From: Nymphaea colorata
Lineage: Eukaryota > Streptophyta > Magnoliopsida > Nymphaeales > Nymphaeaceae
NCBI RefSeq assembly: GCF_008831285.2
Contig: NC_045143.1
Span: 6,953,503 to 7,017,502, forward strand
DNA length: 64,000 bases
Direction: 5' to 3'
Shown: positions 23,555 to 37,100 of the stretch, in pieces
Numbering within the stretch: the stretch's first letter is position 1
Layout of the letters: each line of letters opens with the position of its first letter
The notes under the pieces: model-generated
What the model was told of the DNA's origin: nothing
The model's input: the letters and a program-made list of their open reading frames with translations, nothing else
Database searches by the model: none
Translations under genes and position numbers: made by a program

Positions 23555-25975
23555 ATGTCAACTTATGGATGTTTTTTGTCGTCTGCAGTGCCTGGATCTA
23601 TTTATTTTAATTGCTCAAATTCTATCCCTTTACTTGATGATTCGAATTATGCTGAATGGAAAGAAAATGTTGTGTTTACATTGGGGTATATGGATCTGGA
23701 TATGGCTTTGAGGCGACCTGAGCCACCACCTCTTACACCAGAAAGTACACATAATGAAATAGTGTATTTTGACAAGTGGGAGCGTTCTAACCGACTAAGC
23801 TTGTTGCTTTTGCAATCAAGGGTCGCTAAGAACATACGTGGTGCTATCCCACCTTGTAGATCGGTGAGAGAATTCTTGGATGCAGTTGAGGCTTTGTTTG
23901 TTAGTTCTCATAAAGCCAGAGCCAGTACCCTAATATCAAAGTTAATATCTATGAAATATCAAGGAGGGGGTAACATTCGCCAGCATATGTTAGAGATGAG
24001 GAATATTGCTTCTCAATTGAATGACATGAAGTTGACTATTTCTGAATCATTCTTGGTATTCTTTACTTTGACCTCTTTACCAGCTGAATATACTCCTTTC
24101 AAGATCAGTTACAACACACATAATACTGAATGGACATTCAATGAATTGATGTCCAAGTGTGTTGAAGATGAGGAAAGAATGAAGGGTGAGAAATTGCAAA
24201 GTGCACATATGGTTTCTCACTCTGGGGCTGGTAAAGTTGGCATAAAGAAAAGTTCAATGAAAAGGAGTGCCAAGAAGAAGTCAACAGGACAAACTACGTC
24301 TCAAACTGCGCAGCCTAACTTAGCCCCTATAAAGTGTTTCATTTGCAAGAAAAATGAGCATAAGAAGTCAGACTGCATCAAGTACAAGAATTGGTTAGAG
24401 AAGAAAGGTAACATGTCATTTGTTTCACTTGAAAGTAATATGTTACATGTTCCTATTAATAGCTGGTGGATTGACTCTGGTGCTACTGTGCATATTGCCA
24501 ATAATTTACAGGACTTTCTGAGCAAAAGGGAACCAACACTACATGAGATGAGCATTTTCTCAGGAAACAAAATGCGCTCACATGTGAAGGCTGTAGGAGA
24601 ATGTCAGATTAGGCTTGATACTGGCTTTGTTTTGGATCTTCATGATGTTTTCTTTGTTCCATCATATAGTAGAAACTTAATTTCTGTATCAAGACTGGAC
24701 AAATTTGATTTCTGTTTAAAGTTTGAAATCTCAAAGATGTTGATTTATAAAGATCTTGTTGAAATTGGTTCTGCTATTTTGTGTGATGGTTTATACAAGT
24801 TGAATGTGAAGATCCAATCTCCTGAATCGTTGGTTTGTAGTCATAATATAATTGGCAATAAGCGTAGTACCATAAAGGATGATTCATACATGCTATGGCA
24901 CCGCCGTTTGGGTCATATCTCTGAAAAGAGAATAAGGAGACTCCTAAATGAAGGGATCTTACGATCTCTTGATTTTACAGATAACGACATATGTGTAGAT
25001 TGCATAAAGGCAAAGCAAACTAACATATATAAAGAAGGTGCCGAGCGATGTACTGAAAAGTTAGGAATTGTTCATACAGACGTTTGTGGACCTTTCCCTC
25101 CTTGTTACACAGGCGAAAAGTATTTTGTCACCTTTATAGATGACTATTCTCGGTATTTGTATGTCAAGATAGTCAGATCTGATAGAGGTGGTGAATACTA
25201 TGGTAGGTTCACTGAGATGGGACAAAGGGAGGGACCATTAGCGCGATTTCTTAAGGAAGAAGGCATTGTGCCTCAATACACTATGCCAGGCAGCGCCTAC
25301 CAAAATAGTGTTGCTGAAAGAAGAAATCGTACGCTTAAAGAAATGGTTCGAGCTATGTTAAATTACTCTACTCTCCCTCTAACTTTGTGGGGTGAAGCTC
25401 TCAGAACAGCAGTGCATATCCAGAATAGGGTTCCTACTAAGGCTGTTCCCACAACTCCTTACGAGTTATGGACAGGTAGGAAACCTTCTCTTTCTTATAT
25501 GCACATATGGGGATGTCCTGCTGAAGCTAAATTGTATAACCCCTACATAAAAGCTTTTGATCTTAGAACAACCAGTGGTTTCTTTATTGGTTATCCAGAA
25601 AGATCGAAAGGCTATAGGTTTTATTGTCCATCTCATATACCACATATCGTGGAAACAGATAAGGCTAAGTTCTTAGAAGATGGCTCATTTGGGTTAGATG
25701 CATTACAAAACCTCAATTTTGAGGAAATACAGGATACTGAAAGTAGACCTGATAAAGAGAATATAAATGTGTATGATTATGTTGTCTCCCAGGATGACAT
25801 GAATGCAAATCATACAGGCAATGCATCAGATCCAGATGAATTAAGTGTAGATCATACTGATGAACACGAACAGGATGTAGACATACAAATTGAAAATGAT
25901 CAATTACCTGTTCATAGATCTACAAGGGCCAGGAGATCTGCCATATCATCAGACTATGTGGTATACCTACAATAG
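23555..25975 (+). pseudogene. Copia C gag-protease-integrase frame
   Basis: The 806-codon frame contains gag (about 23650-24300), a CX2CX4HX4C zinc knuckle [14 protein letters not shown] (about 24334-24375), protease [13 protein letters not shown] (about 24466-24504), GAG-pre-integrase [14 protein letters not shown] (about 24894-24935), and integrase with [27 protein letters not shown] and [10 protein letters not shown] (about 25072-25345). Between DDYSRY and the [10 protein letters not shown] motif only a few residues remain where Copia integrases usually have about 35 more, so an in-frame deletion has probably removed part of the core. It ends with a TAG at 25973-25975, before the RT. Confidence 0.88.
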
Positions 25976-27536
25976 CCTAATGATTTCATAGATCTTGATG
26001 ATGATCCTTTCACATTCATTGAAAAGCAAACAATATAGGCACTGGATTAATGCCATGAAAGAAGAGCTTGACTCTATGGCTAAAAACCAGACATGGAGCC
26101 TTGTGTCGTTGCCTGAAGGAGTAAAACCCGTAGGGTGTAAATAGGTCTATAAGACCAAGAGAGACTCTAAAGGCAACATAGAGAGATACAAGGCAAGATT
26201 GGTTGCTAAAGGATTCACACAAATGGAGGGCATTGACTATAATGAGACATATTCACCTGTATCTGCTAAAGAGTCAATGAGGATTGTCCTTGCACTTGTA
26301 GCTCATTTTGACTTGGAGCTACATCAGATGGATGTGAAAACGGCTTTCTTGAATGGTGATTTGGATGAAAAGGTATATATGGATCAACCTCAAGGGTTTT
26401 TTGAGAGTGGGAAAGATCATTTGGTTTGCAAACTTAATAAAGCGATTTATGGACTTAAACAGGTCTCACGTCAATGGTACATTAAGTTTTCCGAAGTCAT
26501 TACGACTTTTGGGTTTACAGAAAACATCATTGATCGATGTGTGTATCTTAAGACATGTGGGAGTAAGTTCATAATTTTGACTTTATATGTGGATGACATT
26601 TTGCTTGCTTCAAATGATCTTCAATTGCTAACAGAAACCAAACATTTTCTCGCATCTCATTTTGAGATGAAGGACATGGGTGAGGCTTCATTTGTTCTCG
26701 GCATTGAGATTCGTCGAGACAGATCTAAATGTGTTTTAAGTCTCTCTCAATCAACATACATCAATAAAGTTCTTAAGAGATATGGGATGGAGAATTGTTC
26801 TCCTATTTCGGCACCCATAGCTAAAGAGGATAAATTGAGCCTAAATGATTGTCCAAAGGACGAATTTGAAAAGGCACAAATGATCAACATTCCATATGCA
26901 TCTGCGGTTGGCAGCTTGCAGTATGCGCAGATTTGTACTAGGCCTGATATTTCCTTTGCTGTTGGCATGCTTGGTAGATTTCAATCTAATCCAGGCATGA
27001 CACATTGGAAGGCCGTAAAGAGAGTCATGCGGTACTTGCAAGGGACAAAAGATTACATGTTGACATATCGCAAGGTGGACCATTTAGAAGTGATTGGCTA
27101 TTCTGATGCCGATCTTGGAGGATGTACCGATAGTAGAAAGTCTACTACTGGTTTTGTTTTCCTTCTATCAGGAGGTGCCATCTCATGGGGGAGCAAAAAG
27201 CAGACTGTGACTGCTGCTCACACCATGGAAGCAGAATTCATTGCATTATATGAGACTACATCGCAGGTAATTTTAGTGGAATCTATTGATAGACCACTTA
27301 AAGTTCACTGTGATAATGAAGCTGCAGTATCTTTTTCCAACAACAACAAAAGTACTACTTCTTGTAAGCATATGGAACTTAAGTATTTTGTTGTTAAGGA
27401 AATGACAGAGAATCAACTAGTGTGTATTCAACACATTAGAACTACAGATATGGTTGCAGATCTTCTTACTATAGCGCTAGCATCTGGTATGTTCTTTGAA
27501 TATATTAAGAGGATGGGTTTGTGTAGTTCAATGTAA
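25976..27536 (+). pseudogene. Copia C reverse transcriptase-RNase H
   Basis: The first 220 bp, homologous to the RT N-terminus, are broken by TAG at 25973-25975, a frame change near 26040 and a TAG at 26142-26144 where Trp is usual. From 26199 the frame is open for 445 codons. It has the RT motifs KTAFLNGDL, GLKQ and YVDDILLAS (about 26335-26610) and then RNase H with YSDADLGGC, AEFIALYE and HCDNEAA (about 27100-27330). It ends in a C-terminal tail at 27536, 200 bp before the 3' LTR. The split from the integrase frame makes the copy non-functional as it stands. Confidence 0.88.
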
Positions 27537-27736
27537 ACACACTATTATACAAACATTTATGAATGTGATCACATACAGTTTGTTGATTCTCATTAAGTTT
27601 GTTGTCTATTTATTTTGTATTCTCATTTGTTTGTTGAGAAGTTCTGTAAGGCAACAAGGTGGGACCTTGGAATGGATTTTAAGGCTAATCCATTCATTTT
27701 ATTTACCCTTGATATCGACTTGGACTAGTGGGAGAT

Positions 27737-28136
27737 TGTTGGGATTTCTCCATCTGGATAGTCCTGCGTCGATACGGGTCTATATCCGTTTCGGACCCTT
27801 AAGTATAAACACATGTGTCTTGTGATGGTGTGAGACACATCAAGTTTTTACCGTCTGGGTAATCGGTCCCCTTAGCCATACGTAAATTGTCTGTCCCCAT
27901 CACTGGGCTGCTATGGCTGAGGAGAGAAACCCATTGCCGCCGCCGCTACCTCCGCAGGGGAACGACTCTATGGGGACTGTAGTCATTCTTTCCACAGCCG
28001 CCGACATTCAGTCGGCAGTCGCCTCTACAGGTTCTTCTTCCGCCCTATATGAAACCACATGAATCATGAATGTTTCTCTTTCGAATTTCTGCATTTTCGT
28101 TTGTGCGCTATCTAGATTTCTAGCAAAGCTCCAACA
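27737..28136 (+). repeat. 3' LTR of Copia C
   Basis: It begins TGTTGGGATT, directly after the purine tract, and ends GCTCCAACA followed by CATAT. It is 3 bp shorter than the 5' LTR, partly through loss of a CCG-type triplet near 27935. Confidence 0.93.
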
Positions 28137-28399
28137 CATATACCCGGTGGTTGCCACAAATATAAAAGATACTAGAAGGCAATTGTGATGCTACCAGATT
28201 GGCTGGTGAATGTTTCATCAATTGGAAATTGTGTTCCTGCTAGTAAACTTTTACATTATAAATTGATAGACCTAGTCAACCATTCGAGCTTTTATAAACG
28301 ATTTAGCTGTCTGTCATTGGTGTAAACATGGATTTATCGTGGTTTTATGGTTTCTACATGGGATGGAGAGCCGATGAGATGGGAATAAATTAACAAAAT

Positions 28400-29450
28400 T
28401 GGGTGAGACGGCACACTCTAGCATTGGCAGGCAGGATCTGTTTGGTGAGACACAAATATTTCAGCTTATTGCATATTGGATGATGGCCTTTAAGTTGCCG
28501 ACGGCTGTTATAAACAATCTACAGAAGATGTGCAGTGATTTTAGTTGGGGAGACTGTGAACATGCGAGAAGAATTCATCTTTTGAGCCAGAGCTCTCTCT
28601 GCACACTTTCAACAGATCATCTGTGATATTTCTTGCTTTCAGAGTGAGATAAAGTAGTTCCGTTTGGGCTAGCGTGGTTCGGAAGAAGTATTTGTGCAGG
28701 AAAAGTCTGTGGACATTTAAAATAAAAAGATCTACGGCTTGGAGCTGGTGAGGGATATGTTGGGGTTGGGAAGAGATTAGCCATTTGGTGAGCTGATGTT
28801 TAGGGGATGGTAAAACTGTTTCCTTTTGGAATGAAAACTGGATGTTGAAAGTTATTTCCTACCTAACATCTGCTGCTGATTATGAAACTTGTAGGCGATC
28901 AGTAGCATTAATGTCGGTTCATGAAGTCCTTTTGCAGGACAAAATGCACTGCTTCGGGGGTTGCATTCACGGTTGATAAAACATATTGTGCGGTCGTCTC
29001 AGGTAGGGACTGGTGTAGACCTCTTGTGCTCGGGCGATTTTGATGTGAGTAGTCCCAAAAGAATGCGAATCTATGACATGATCAGATGTGAAAGGACCAG
29101 CAAGTCTTCATATACTCTTGTGTTTAAAAAAAATGTGGCTCCTCCTAGAGCTAAGTGGACTCTACACTTACTCATCTCAGGCCTTATACTCACTTTGGAA
29201 AGGCTTCAAAAAATTGGTAATTCTCTTGCAAATTTGAAGTAAAGATATTTGCTGTTGAGTCAGTGCAGGTGATGTGGAAGTGGTGGAGTAAGAAGCATAT
29301 GGGCAATAAAAGATTCAAGAAGTTGCGGATGGCTTGTTTCCCTTGGCCATATGGTGCCCATGGCAAAATAGAAATGACTTTGTTCACGAAACCAGGGATA
29401 GGTTATCTAAGAACTTTGTGGAAGATTTGGAAAGGTTGACCATTGAGCGT
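28400..29450 (+). pseudogene. LINE (L1-type) ORF2 C-terminal relic
   Basis: Broken plus-strand frames give LALAGRICLV and YWMMAFKLPTAVINNLQKM (about 28418-28530), the usual C-terminal end of plant LINE reverse transcriptases. GDGKTVSFWNENW follows (about 28800-28842). Next is a zinc-binding RVT-type block with PPRAKWTLHLLISGLILT (about 29135-29195), then LAIWCPWQNRNDFVHE (about 29340-29390). Order and spacing match plant L1 ORF2. Several stops and frame changes show it is dead. No poly(A) tail or target duplication was found. It begins shortly after Copia C. Confidence 0.75.
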
Positions 29451-31540
29451 AGATGGGATTGAGAAGGAAATGGCAAAATGGTTACCTGGTTCCAATTTGG
29501 AATCAGACGAGATCCATGGCCATTGTTTCGATGCCCAAAATGGTATATCTTTTCAGTCAAAGTCTCAGTTGTACATGGCTGGAAAGCTATTTCATAAGGG
29601 TGCAAGTGTGGATGCCCGTGCGAGATACGTAAGTTTCAAAACAAATTAGGTATGGGTGTGGCGAGAGGAAGTAAATATATATACATATTATATAAGTATA
29701 TATGTTATTTGTTATATAAGTAATTTTATTTGTCTATATTTTTAAACTTTTTTTGGTCAAAGTGGTATATCAATGAAAACTTCGCTAAAACAGTTTTTAG
29801 AACTGCGAAAACTCATTTGACACCAGCCAGCACCAACACGGATGGGGGAGCAAGTGTGCCACCATAATTGATGCACCTATGTGACTTAGCTGAAAAAGGC
29901 GCTTGATGCTATTGAGGGTTTTCAGGTGCCTGAAAACGTCAACAACCGTCGAGGATTTCATAATCCTCGACGATCATGGAGGGTCTGCCGAGGGTTTCCG
30001 AGGAGTGTCTTGCTCTCTAAAACCTTCCACAGTTCATCTGGAGGCTTTATAGGTCTTCAAACCCTCAACAGAACACACATACATTTCCTTCCTCTCTCTC
30101 TCTCTCTCTCTCTTTCAATCCATTCTGATATTTATTTAATAAACAAAATGATACTTTAGTTACTCATTTATTTAATATGATATGCTAAGAAGTGACTTTC
30201 AAAATAAATAGATATAGGTACTCATTCAAATCCGAATCCAATATGGTACTTATTTAATACTGAACCTAGATTGGAATCCGATTTAATAGTTTAAATGTCT
30301 TCCATGTGAGACTTTTTTTAAAGCAGTTCGGTCGCCTGGTCAACTTACAATTACACGCTCAAATGTGAACCTTGGACCGCCGCTTGATTGACTGCAAAAA
30401 AAGAAAAGAAAAAGAAAAACGACGCTTCAGGCATGCTTTGCACATCAGGTTAGTGGGGGCCTCTAAACCACTTTTTGATGCGTACGCACCACGCCTTGGT
30501 GCGCACGCACTTAACAACACTGCACTGCAGGGTCTTCTACCCTCAAATGCGTGATTAGGGGACAGGGATAGAGGTCGGCAGTCTGGCCACCGTTGGTAAA
30601 TTCTGGCCTATGCGATCCATGGCACTGCCGTCGAAGAGAGCCAAGTTCCTTCGATCAGGGTCTAGGAGCCTGATCGAATTTTGCATGCGCAGCCACGGGC
30701 GGGTCCACAAAGCTCCGGGGATTGACTGTCGGCAATCTTCATCCCAAGATTTGGATCTTGGGTACCCGTTCCAGTTCTCGTCCGCCAACTTGGTTGGGCC
30801 TCACCTTAGGGTTTTCCCTCTCAATCAATGGACCGACTAAGCGAGCTGTGCCCGTTCCGATTTGGCAGATCGAAGATATTATGAGACCTTTGAGATTCCG
30901 GCAATCTGCTTAGAAGTCTTACCTTTCTGGTGGTTTTTTTTTTTTTTTTTGTCAAACCTGCGCCGTCTTATAAGGGTTTGCAAAATGGTTCTGGTTCCCT
31001 GTTTTTTGTGGCAAAGAAGAACTTAAAACATATAGAGTGCTGCGGTTACCCTCATTGTATGACCGTTTTGGGTTGCTCTTTTTTGACAGATTCGGTTGTT
31101 ATCGACAGTAAAGATTCGTATTTAACTTTCTTCATCTGGTGCTCTGTATGATGAGCGTTGAAGAAAGCACGATAAGAGGAGTTGCCGCTTATTCGCCTCT
31201 TGAGGTCCTTTCTCTTCACCTACCGTTTTCGTTATCCCATTTCGTTTTCTTTCTCCTTCTCCTCTATATTTTGCATTTAAGGATGACTGATCCTTTGTAT
31301 CTTACCACGAATGGGAGTGAAATACAATTGCCACCATGCTACCGTGGATATGACATAGATATATTCTTCTTGTGCATATGTGAACATGATTTTATCTTTA
31401 CTCTTCTTTGAAAAATGGCTCTTACATTAGCTTAAGACTGCATGCATCTCAGTTAAAAGGTTATGGTATAGGAACCGACTCTCTGTCTGTCTAGTCCTGC
31501 TATTCTTGTTTTAGCCGTCTTTTTCTGATGATGAATATCT
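29451..31540. other. Intergenic stretch, no gene recognised
   Basis: AT-rich sequence to about 30350, with a (CT)n tract near 30093-30115, then a more balanced block (30540-30910) with short open frames on both strands that match nothing I know, and a poly-T at 30934-30950. The balanced block may be a fragment of a transposable element. Confidence 0.5.
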
Positions 31541-31559
31541 TGCACCTTATCCGTAGCAT

Positions 31560-31800
31560 GGATCAAATGCCCGGCGAATTCATGTCCACTGCAATCTCAA
31601 ACAGTCAGGATTCCAACTAGCTAGTAGGTACATCCTCTGTACAACTAGTGAAGAGACAACCACACACCTATTTCGGAACTGCTCGGTGATCGAAGCCGCA
31701 TATCGAGAGAAATGGCGCACCCTTATGGCGGATGTATATAAATCTTCCATCATTAGGGATGTCATTCAGGAGCCTGTAACCCTTCTGTCCCGTGGGTTAC
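31560..31800 (+). pseudogene. LINE relic, zinc-binding RVT domain
   Basis: The plus-strand frame gives RRIHVHCNLKQSGFQLASRY followed by ILCTTSEETTTHLFRNCS (about 31570-31695). The C-x-x-C...E(E/T)T..HLF..C pattern is the zf-RVT block found at the C-terminus of plant LINE ORF2; here the first Cys is replaced. Nothing upstream joins it cleanly, so it is an isolated fragment 0.5 kb from the 3' end of gene 3. Confidence 0.6.
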
Positions 31801-32328
31801 ATTTTGTTGGCCATGTATTTTTCCGTTATATTATTATCTTCTCTCTCGCTCTACCTTTATGTGAGCTCAAATTAGTGCTCAACTTTCTTTTCGCCAGTCA
31901 CATATTAGCCCCTTTGCCTATCAAGAATAGCATCTGTCTTGAAACAAAGGGATACTCATGCATGCACACATTTTTCTGAGAGAAACGAAACCAATCTATT
32001 GATTGTAACAATCTTTTCCTGAGAGCAACAAAGTCAGTTCATTGATTTTGAGAATAAGAACATCACGGAAGAATGACTAACCAAAAGTCATCTATTAAAG
32101 GCGAAACAGAGTCATAGTCAACGCCCACAGAGTAAATAAAGAGACAAAAAACAAAAACGGCTTCACACAAAACCCAAACGAATGTCATTCTCTCGAACAT
32201 AGAAAACGTGCATTGAGCAGCAGTACGGTGGCTATATATATGCTACATGCAAACACTCTTGCATGATCTACTGGTAACTCACACACAATTTCCTTTTGTT
32301 TGAGTACTTGATCATGATGATAACCGAT

Positions 32329-35300
32329 TTAGATGAATATTAAGCACACCAGTAAAACTAGAGATATGACCATTGATATAACTGATACAACATTCTTGCC
32401 CGCGTGGCTCTTCTGATCCTGGGTGCATTGATCTTTTAAGCAAATATGGGGATTGCCTTCAATTCTTTTCACGACAAAAGAAAAAAAAGGAGAAAAATGT
32501 AATGAATTAGTTCATATATCAAGGAAATAAGAAACATGGGTTAAATTGTTTCTGCCTTTGAGATGGAATCGAACCTTAACGTTAGTTTCCCGCTCCTCAC
32601 CCTTTCACGCATGAGGTCTGGAATAGGGCCAGAGAGATTGTTGCTTGACAAGTCTCTGAAATTCATTCACCACATATCTGTGACATGGAATTGATTTCCC
32701 CTAATATTGGGAGCATACTTTAGTTTAAAAATATGTACTCACATATTGACTAAATATGGCATTTCTAGCAGAAAAGGCGGCACCGAACCATGGAGATTGT
32801 TGGTGGACAAGTTCCTAAGGTAAGAGAAAACATCTTAGTAATATAGAAGTGAAGAGATAACGGCCAAAAGGGAACTGCGGTTGAAGCTAAAACATGATGT
32901 CGGTTGATAGACTTACAATGTTTTAAGCTTTGTCAGACTGAAAATGTGGCGACTAATCATACCACTCAGCCCACTGCTAGAAAGGTCCCTGCCAATGAAA
33001 TTTTCAAGCAGATTAATTGGCAGGGTGTTATCAAGCCAACCTTGTTCCAAAGACAGTAAGTGAATTCTCACAGGCCCACTGTTTGCGATCCATCACAGGT
33101 CAAGCCATCCCAGGGAAAAGGTAGACATGGATCAGCAATCCAGTTTTTCTTCAGTTGATAGTACTCCTTCATGGCTGTGACGGCCATAACTGAAATGGGA
33201 GTTGAAAACTTGAGGAAAATGAATTTCTTTTTCGGACAAGAATAAAAACAGGGAAATGAAGAACAGAGCCATCAGTTGGAAATATAAACCGTCTGACAAA
33301 CAAAATCTCCAGTGATACCCAACACTTGAAAAATAAATGTGACATAATGCATTTTATATCTCATTCTGTTGGTGAAATATGTTTCTTCTGTTCATTTTGT
33401 TACTGGCAATAGTATGGGTTTGCATCTTGGAAGCCAAATTACCTAAAATGATTGCTTTGTGTTACATCTAAATGTATGCAAGCAAGAACTTGGACTTGAG
33501 GCCTCCAATTATGCAGTGCCCTATATGATTATGCTCTAGCTATTTCATGAACTTTTGGACTTTCCTCTGCACTTGCTCAACATATCAAAACTGGTCGAGG
33601 AAAATTGCTCTTAATTTTTTATACTCTCATGGTTATCTTGTCCTGAGTTCAAAAAGTATCAGCTCAACATAATATGTATGCATTCAATATGTAAGAGCTG
33701 CAATGTAATTGTTTTGTGTCTCCGTTTCTAACTCTAGAATGTTAGGAGCATGCTGCTCAAGAATTGAAGTTAGCACTTATCCTTGAGTGCTGCAGCGATG
33801 GACATAAGTGTGCTGGAAGGATAAATTGCTCAACTCGTATAACCTTAAAGTTCGAGCAATTTTTTTGGTTTACGCTTTTGCACTTGTAAAGGTCCGCCTG
33901 ACCCTGTTCTACCATTTCTTACCCTTTGCTCTTAGACAAGCACGCAAACATATTATATCCCGAGGAAGAAGAAGCAATTAAAACAAAGAAAAGTGTCAAA
34001 GACAGTCTACCGTCTCCTTCTTCTGTTGCAGAGCCGTTGAACGTAACCACTTTGTAGATCTCGAAGGAGTTCAGGACGGCGCCCTCGTCTGAAGCATTCG
34101 CCGACCGAATGGAGAACGAATATTCGGAGGCATTATTTAGAGGTGTTGTTGAGTAGAGAACATTGGTGTGGAGGTAGAAAATCGAGGCATCACCCCAGTC
34201 CTCGCCGTTCATCTGAACCTTCATTGTCCTCGATCCTCCGGCGGTCGGTGGCACTACATCAGCAAACTCCAAGAAAAGATGGAACCTGTCGTCAACTCCC
34301 CCGGTCCAGTTGACCCGGATTTCATCCGGCGAGTAGACAGCAGTCTGCATTACGACCGAGGGCAACCCAAACATTAGGTTAGCAGACTCCGTCACCGGTA
34401 AACTTGTGATGTAGGGGGTCCCATAACCATCGTAGTTTGATTCCCATATGCGATCCAAGCGGTCGGTCGGGTACCTGAATTCGGTAATTAGATGATGCTC
34501 GAGAAAAACGATAAAGGATCGAATAGTTTCAAATATTTTAACCAAAGACACGTGAGGTGCATGGAGTAAAACCTAAATTTTGATTCTTAAACTACTACTT
34601 TTAATTTTTAAAGTAGAATATTATAGGGAACCAAAATTCTTTGTAGCCAAAAGTCCTTAAAACCTGATGGTTTTGTCATATGGAGAAAAGGACATTCATG
34701 TGCTAACCATATACATTGTTCGGTTTGTTTCTTCTTTTTGTAGCCGCTTCTACACAGAACCATGTAGGGACACATGTATTTATCAAATCTAAATTGATGC
34801 AGCTTTCATTTAAGATTTCTACTTCAGTAACTACGCTAGATATTGTTCATTAGAAATGAGTAAGCTAAGAAAATCTCACCAACTTGGTTGCTTGGCCCCA
34901 AGGTCTACCCGCCTGAAAGTTTTCAAAGCAAGGTAAAGCGAGCTATTGGCAGGTGCATACATGTTTTGCGGGAGTGGTCGGAGCTTCAAAGAAGAAATGA
35001 AAGGTGTTCCATGTCCTGTATTCACGAGGCACACATATAAAAAGCGTGCCTCTGCTTGGACGACCAACTCCGTCCAGAACGGCTTATTGTTGTCGGTCAA
35101 GTTCACGGTTTCCCAGACGTTCACACCAAGATGGAGATCGAAACTTGGCGGTGTGTCGAGGCCGTCATAATTGCCGTACAGGAAGGTAGCCCGAACGATA
35201 TACTTTGTGTCAACAGTTGCCGGCAGCTGATAGCAGTTTCTTTTGTAGTTTGGGAAGAACCTCACCGTGAAGTATACTTTGTTGGAGCCTTTCCCGATGC

Positions 35301-36708
35301 TAGTGGGATCTATCAGACCATTCATTCCGCTGTCAATGAATCCGTCGTCGGACACGTAGGTGAGGTTGTTCAACTGATTAATGTAAGTGGCAGTGTCGTT
35401 GAGTCCACAATCGATGCTGATAAACCCTGCCACGCAATTGTGCACGTCGGAATAAGTGGGAATTATATGTCCGAACTAATGATTTTTTGGGTATTTCTCA
35501 CTTGTTACGGAACTTAAGAAAACGAACTATTTGTACTCTCAATTTTAATGTCTACTTAATACCGTTTAAACGACCAGTTGAAAGGGAGCCGAAGCAAATC
35601 CGGCGAGGAGGTTCAAGTCTTTCTCTCTCTCTCACCTAGCGCCAGCGGCCAGCTGCTGACGAGTTCCCGTTCTCCTGTATTTCTACTTATTTGCAGTTTC
35701 TGAAAGTTTTATCGGTTAATTTGAATCTTTTGAAATTCACGGCAGCTAGGATCCCAGCCCCGATGCCGGTCGCGTTCTCCTCCTTCATGAATGCGTAATC
35801 TTACCTTTCCTTTTATATTTTGTTCCTTGGTGACAAAGTCAAGATCAACTGTTCTCAGGCCGAGCGTGCCTTTTTAAGTCTAAGTTGTAAAATCAAGTTC
35901 TTCCCTGTAACTTGTTTTGACAAATTTAGAAACCAATAGATGAAACAGTACATGCTTCTCTGCAAGCTCTAAGGAAATTCAATGAAAGACGGCGTGAACA
36001 CAAGCTCTTACAGCATGGAACAATGACTCTTTAAAATAGAAAAAAGAGATTAATGAGAGCCCAAGGGGATCACTCTCCATGACTGCCAGTAAATTCCTAA
36101 AATTTTGTTTCTCAATCAGAGTAAAAAAAAAAAAAGAAAACCATAGGATGCCTCGGGGAGTTACTTAGTCTGGAGGCAGCAAGCTTCGCCTTGCAATCCA
36201 GCTTGTGAACCGTAATTCAGCTGGTCTGCAAGCTTCTGCATGCTGTACACTCGCCATCATCGTCAAGCATACGAAGATCTAAAGAAAATAAAAAATCTAC
36301 AGGGAAGAACAAAAGCAACTGCAAAGTAAAAGTTTTCCATCGTCGGTGAAGGTCCTGTTCTTCCTCTAACTCCATGATTATGAGAGAATGGTAGAACCAG
36401 TGACAAAGATTCTTGACCTTTTTCTGTTTGGGATTTTACTCCCGGAAACTGCGCGTGGACCGAAAGAATCAATTGTTACGAAAAATTGCAAGACTAATTC
36501 TCCTGCTTTTAACAAATTGCAGGCTAATTCTCCTGCTTTTATGGCATGTACACGAACGCTTTGGTTCGACCTGTTACGCTGAACCTCTTGAGGCAAAGAA
36601 AGACTCTTTGAGTTAAAGAAGAAAGAGAGCATGTATACCTCTTTGTGCTCCTGCTAGTAGGAAGGTGGCCGCACAGCAGAAGAGAAAGAAGAAACCATGT
36701 GCATCCAT
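32329..36708 (-). CDS. Gene 3: kinase-less malectin-like LRR protein with C-terminal hydrophobic (GPI-type) tail
   Basis: Eight exons: 36639-36708, 34880-35426, 34011-34474, 33072-33189, 32917-32988, 32743-32814, 32575-32655, 32329-32464. All junctions are GT/AG, phases agree, and the spliced length (1560 nt) gives 519 residues. Exon 1 is a signal peptide, MDAHGFFFLFCCAAT..., cleaved near AGAQRG. Exons 2-3 form the malectin-like domain (FISIDCGL, RNCYQLPA, FDRIW replaced by LDRIW, SANASDEGAVLNSFE). Exon 4 holds the LRR cap NWIADPCLP, and exons 5-7 the LRRs. Exon 8 reads NPHIC, a short hydrophilic stretch ending SHAGKN, about 20 hydrophobic residues and then a TAA. There is no basic stop-transfer segment and no kinase exon downstream. 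A GPI-anchor signal is the best reading; a tail-anchored membrane protein is the alternative. Likely role: cell-surface ligand binding or co-receptor function, inferred from the family. Confidence 0.85.
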
Positions 36709-37100
36709 TATCTTCTCTGCAACTTAGTTTCCAATCCCTCCCAAGAAGACCAGAGCCTCCGTATATCCCGTAATTCGTCTCCCTTTCCGCAATATGTATG
36801 GAGAGAGAGCTCAAGTTAAGTCAATGCTGGTAATTGACTCGCACCGCTGGGCTGTCATGCGGTGGGTCCCACTCAAAACTAAAGCCTTCACTTAGTCTTG
36901 ATGGCTGGGTTGTGGGTAAAGAATTGGTCAAGATGCCTCGGATGCCGTCCATCATCGGAGATGGATGGTGCACAGGATTGCTTTAAAGAACACTCAGAAC
37001 TGTCCAAGTCGGTCTTAGCGAACGGAGTGAAGCATGTCTTGACTTGGTCCAAATGTATCTTGGGACAATGGTACAGCTGGTGACGTCTTTCAAGTGAAGG
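36709..37100 (-). promoter_or_regulatory. Proximal 5' flank of gene 3, with motifs shared with genes 2 and 4
   Basis: TTGACTC (36834-36840), preceded by TGCTGGTAA, aligns with TGCTGGTGG-TTGACTC at the gene 2 flank (19672-19686). CTTGACTTGGTCC (37038-37050) recurs exactly in the gene 4 flank (44277-44289). TGACGTC is at 37081-37087. The TTGAC cores fit WRKY-factor W boxes (TTGAC plus C/T). No TATA box was assigned. Confidence 0.45.

Larger units (their letters stand above)
21454..28136 (+). mobile_element. Ty1/Copia retrotransposon C, near full length, defective
   Basis: The LTRs (403 and 400 bp, about 96% alike by eye) are flanked by a 5-bp target duplication CATAT (21449-21453 and 28137-28141). 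A purine tract AGTGGGAGAT (27727-27736) precedes the 3' LTR. The interior holds an unusually long leader (21857-23554), a gag-protease-integrase frame (23555-25975) and a reverse transcriptase-RNase H frame (26199-27536). The order integrase before RT defines Copia. The sequence after the 5' LTR begins TGGGTTATGG, not the common tRNA-Met site, so another primer tRNA may be used. It lies between genes 2 and 3. Confidence 0.94.
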
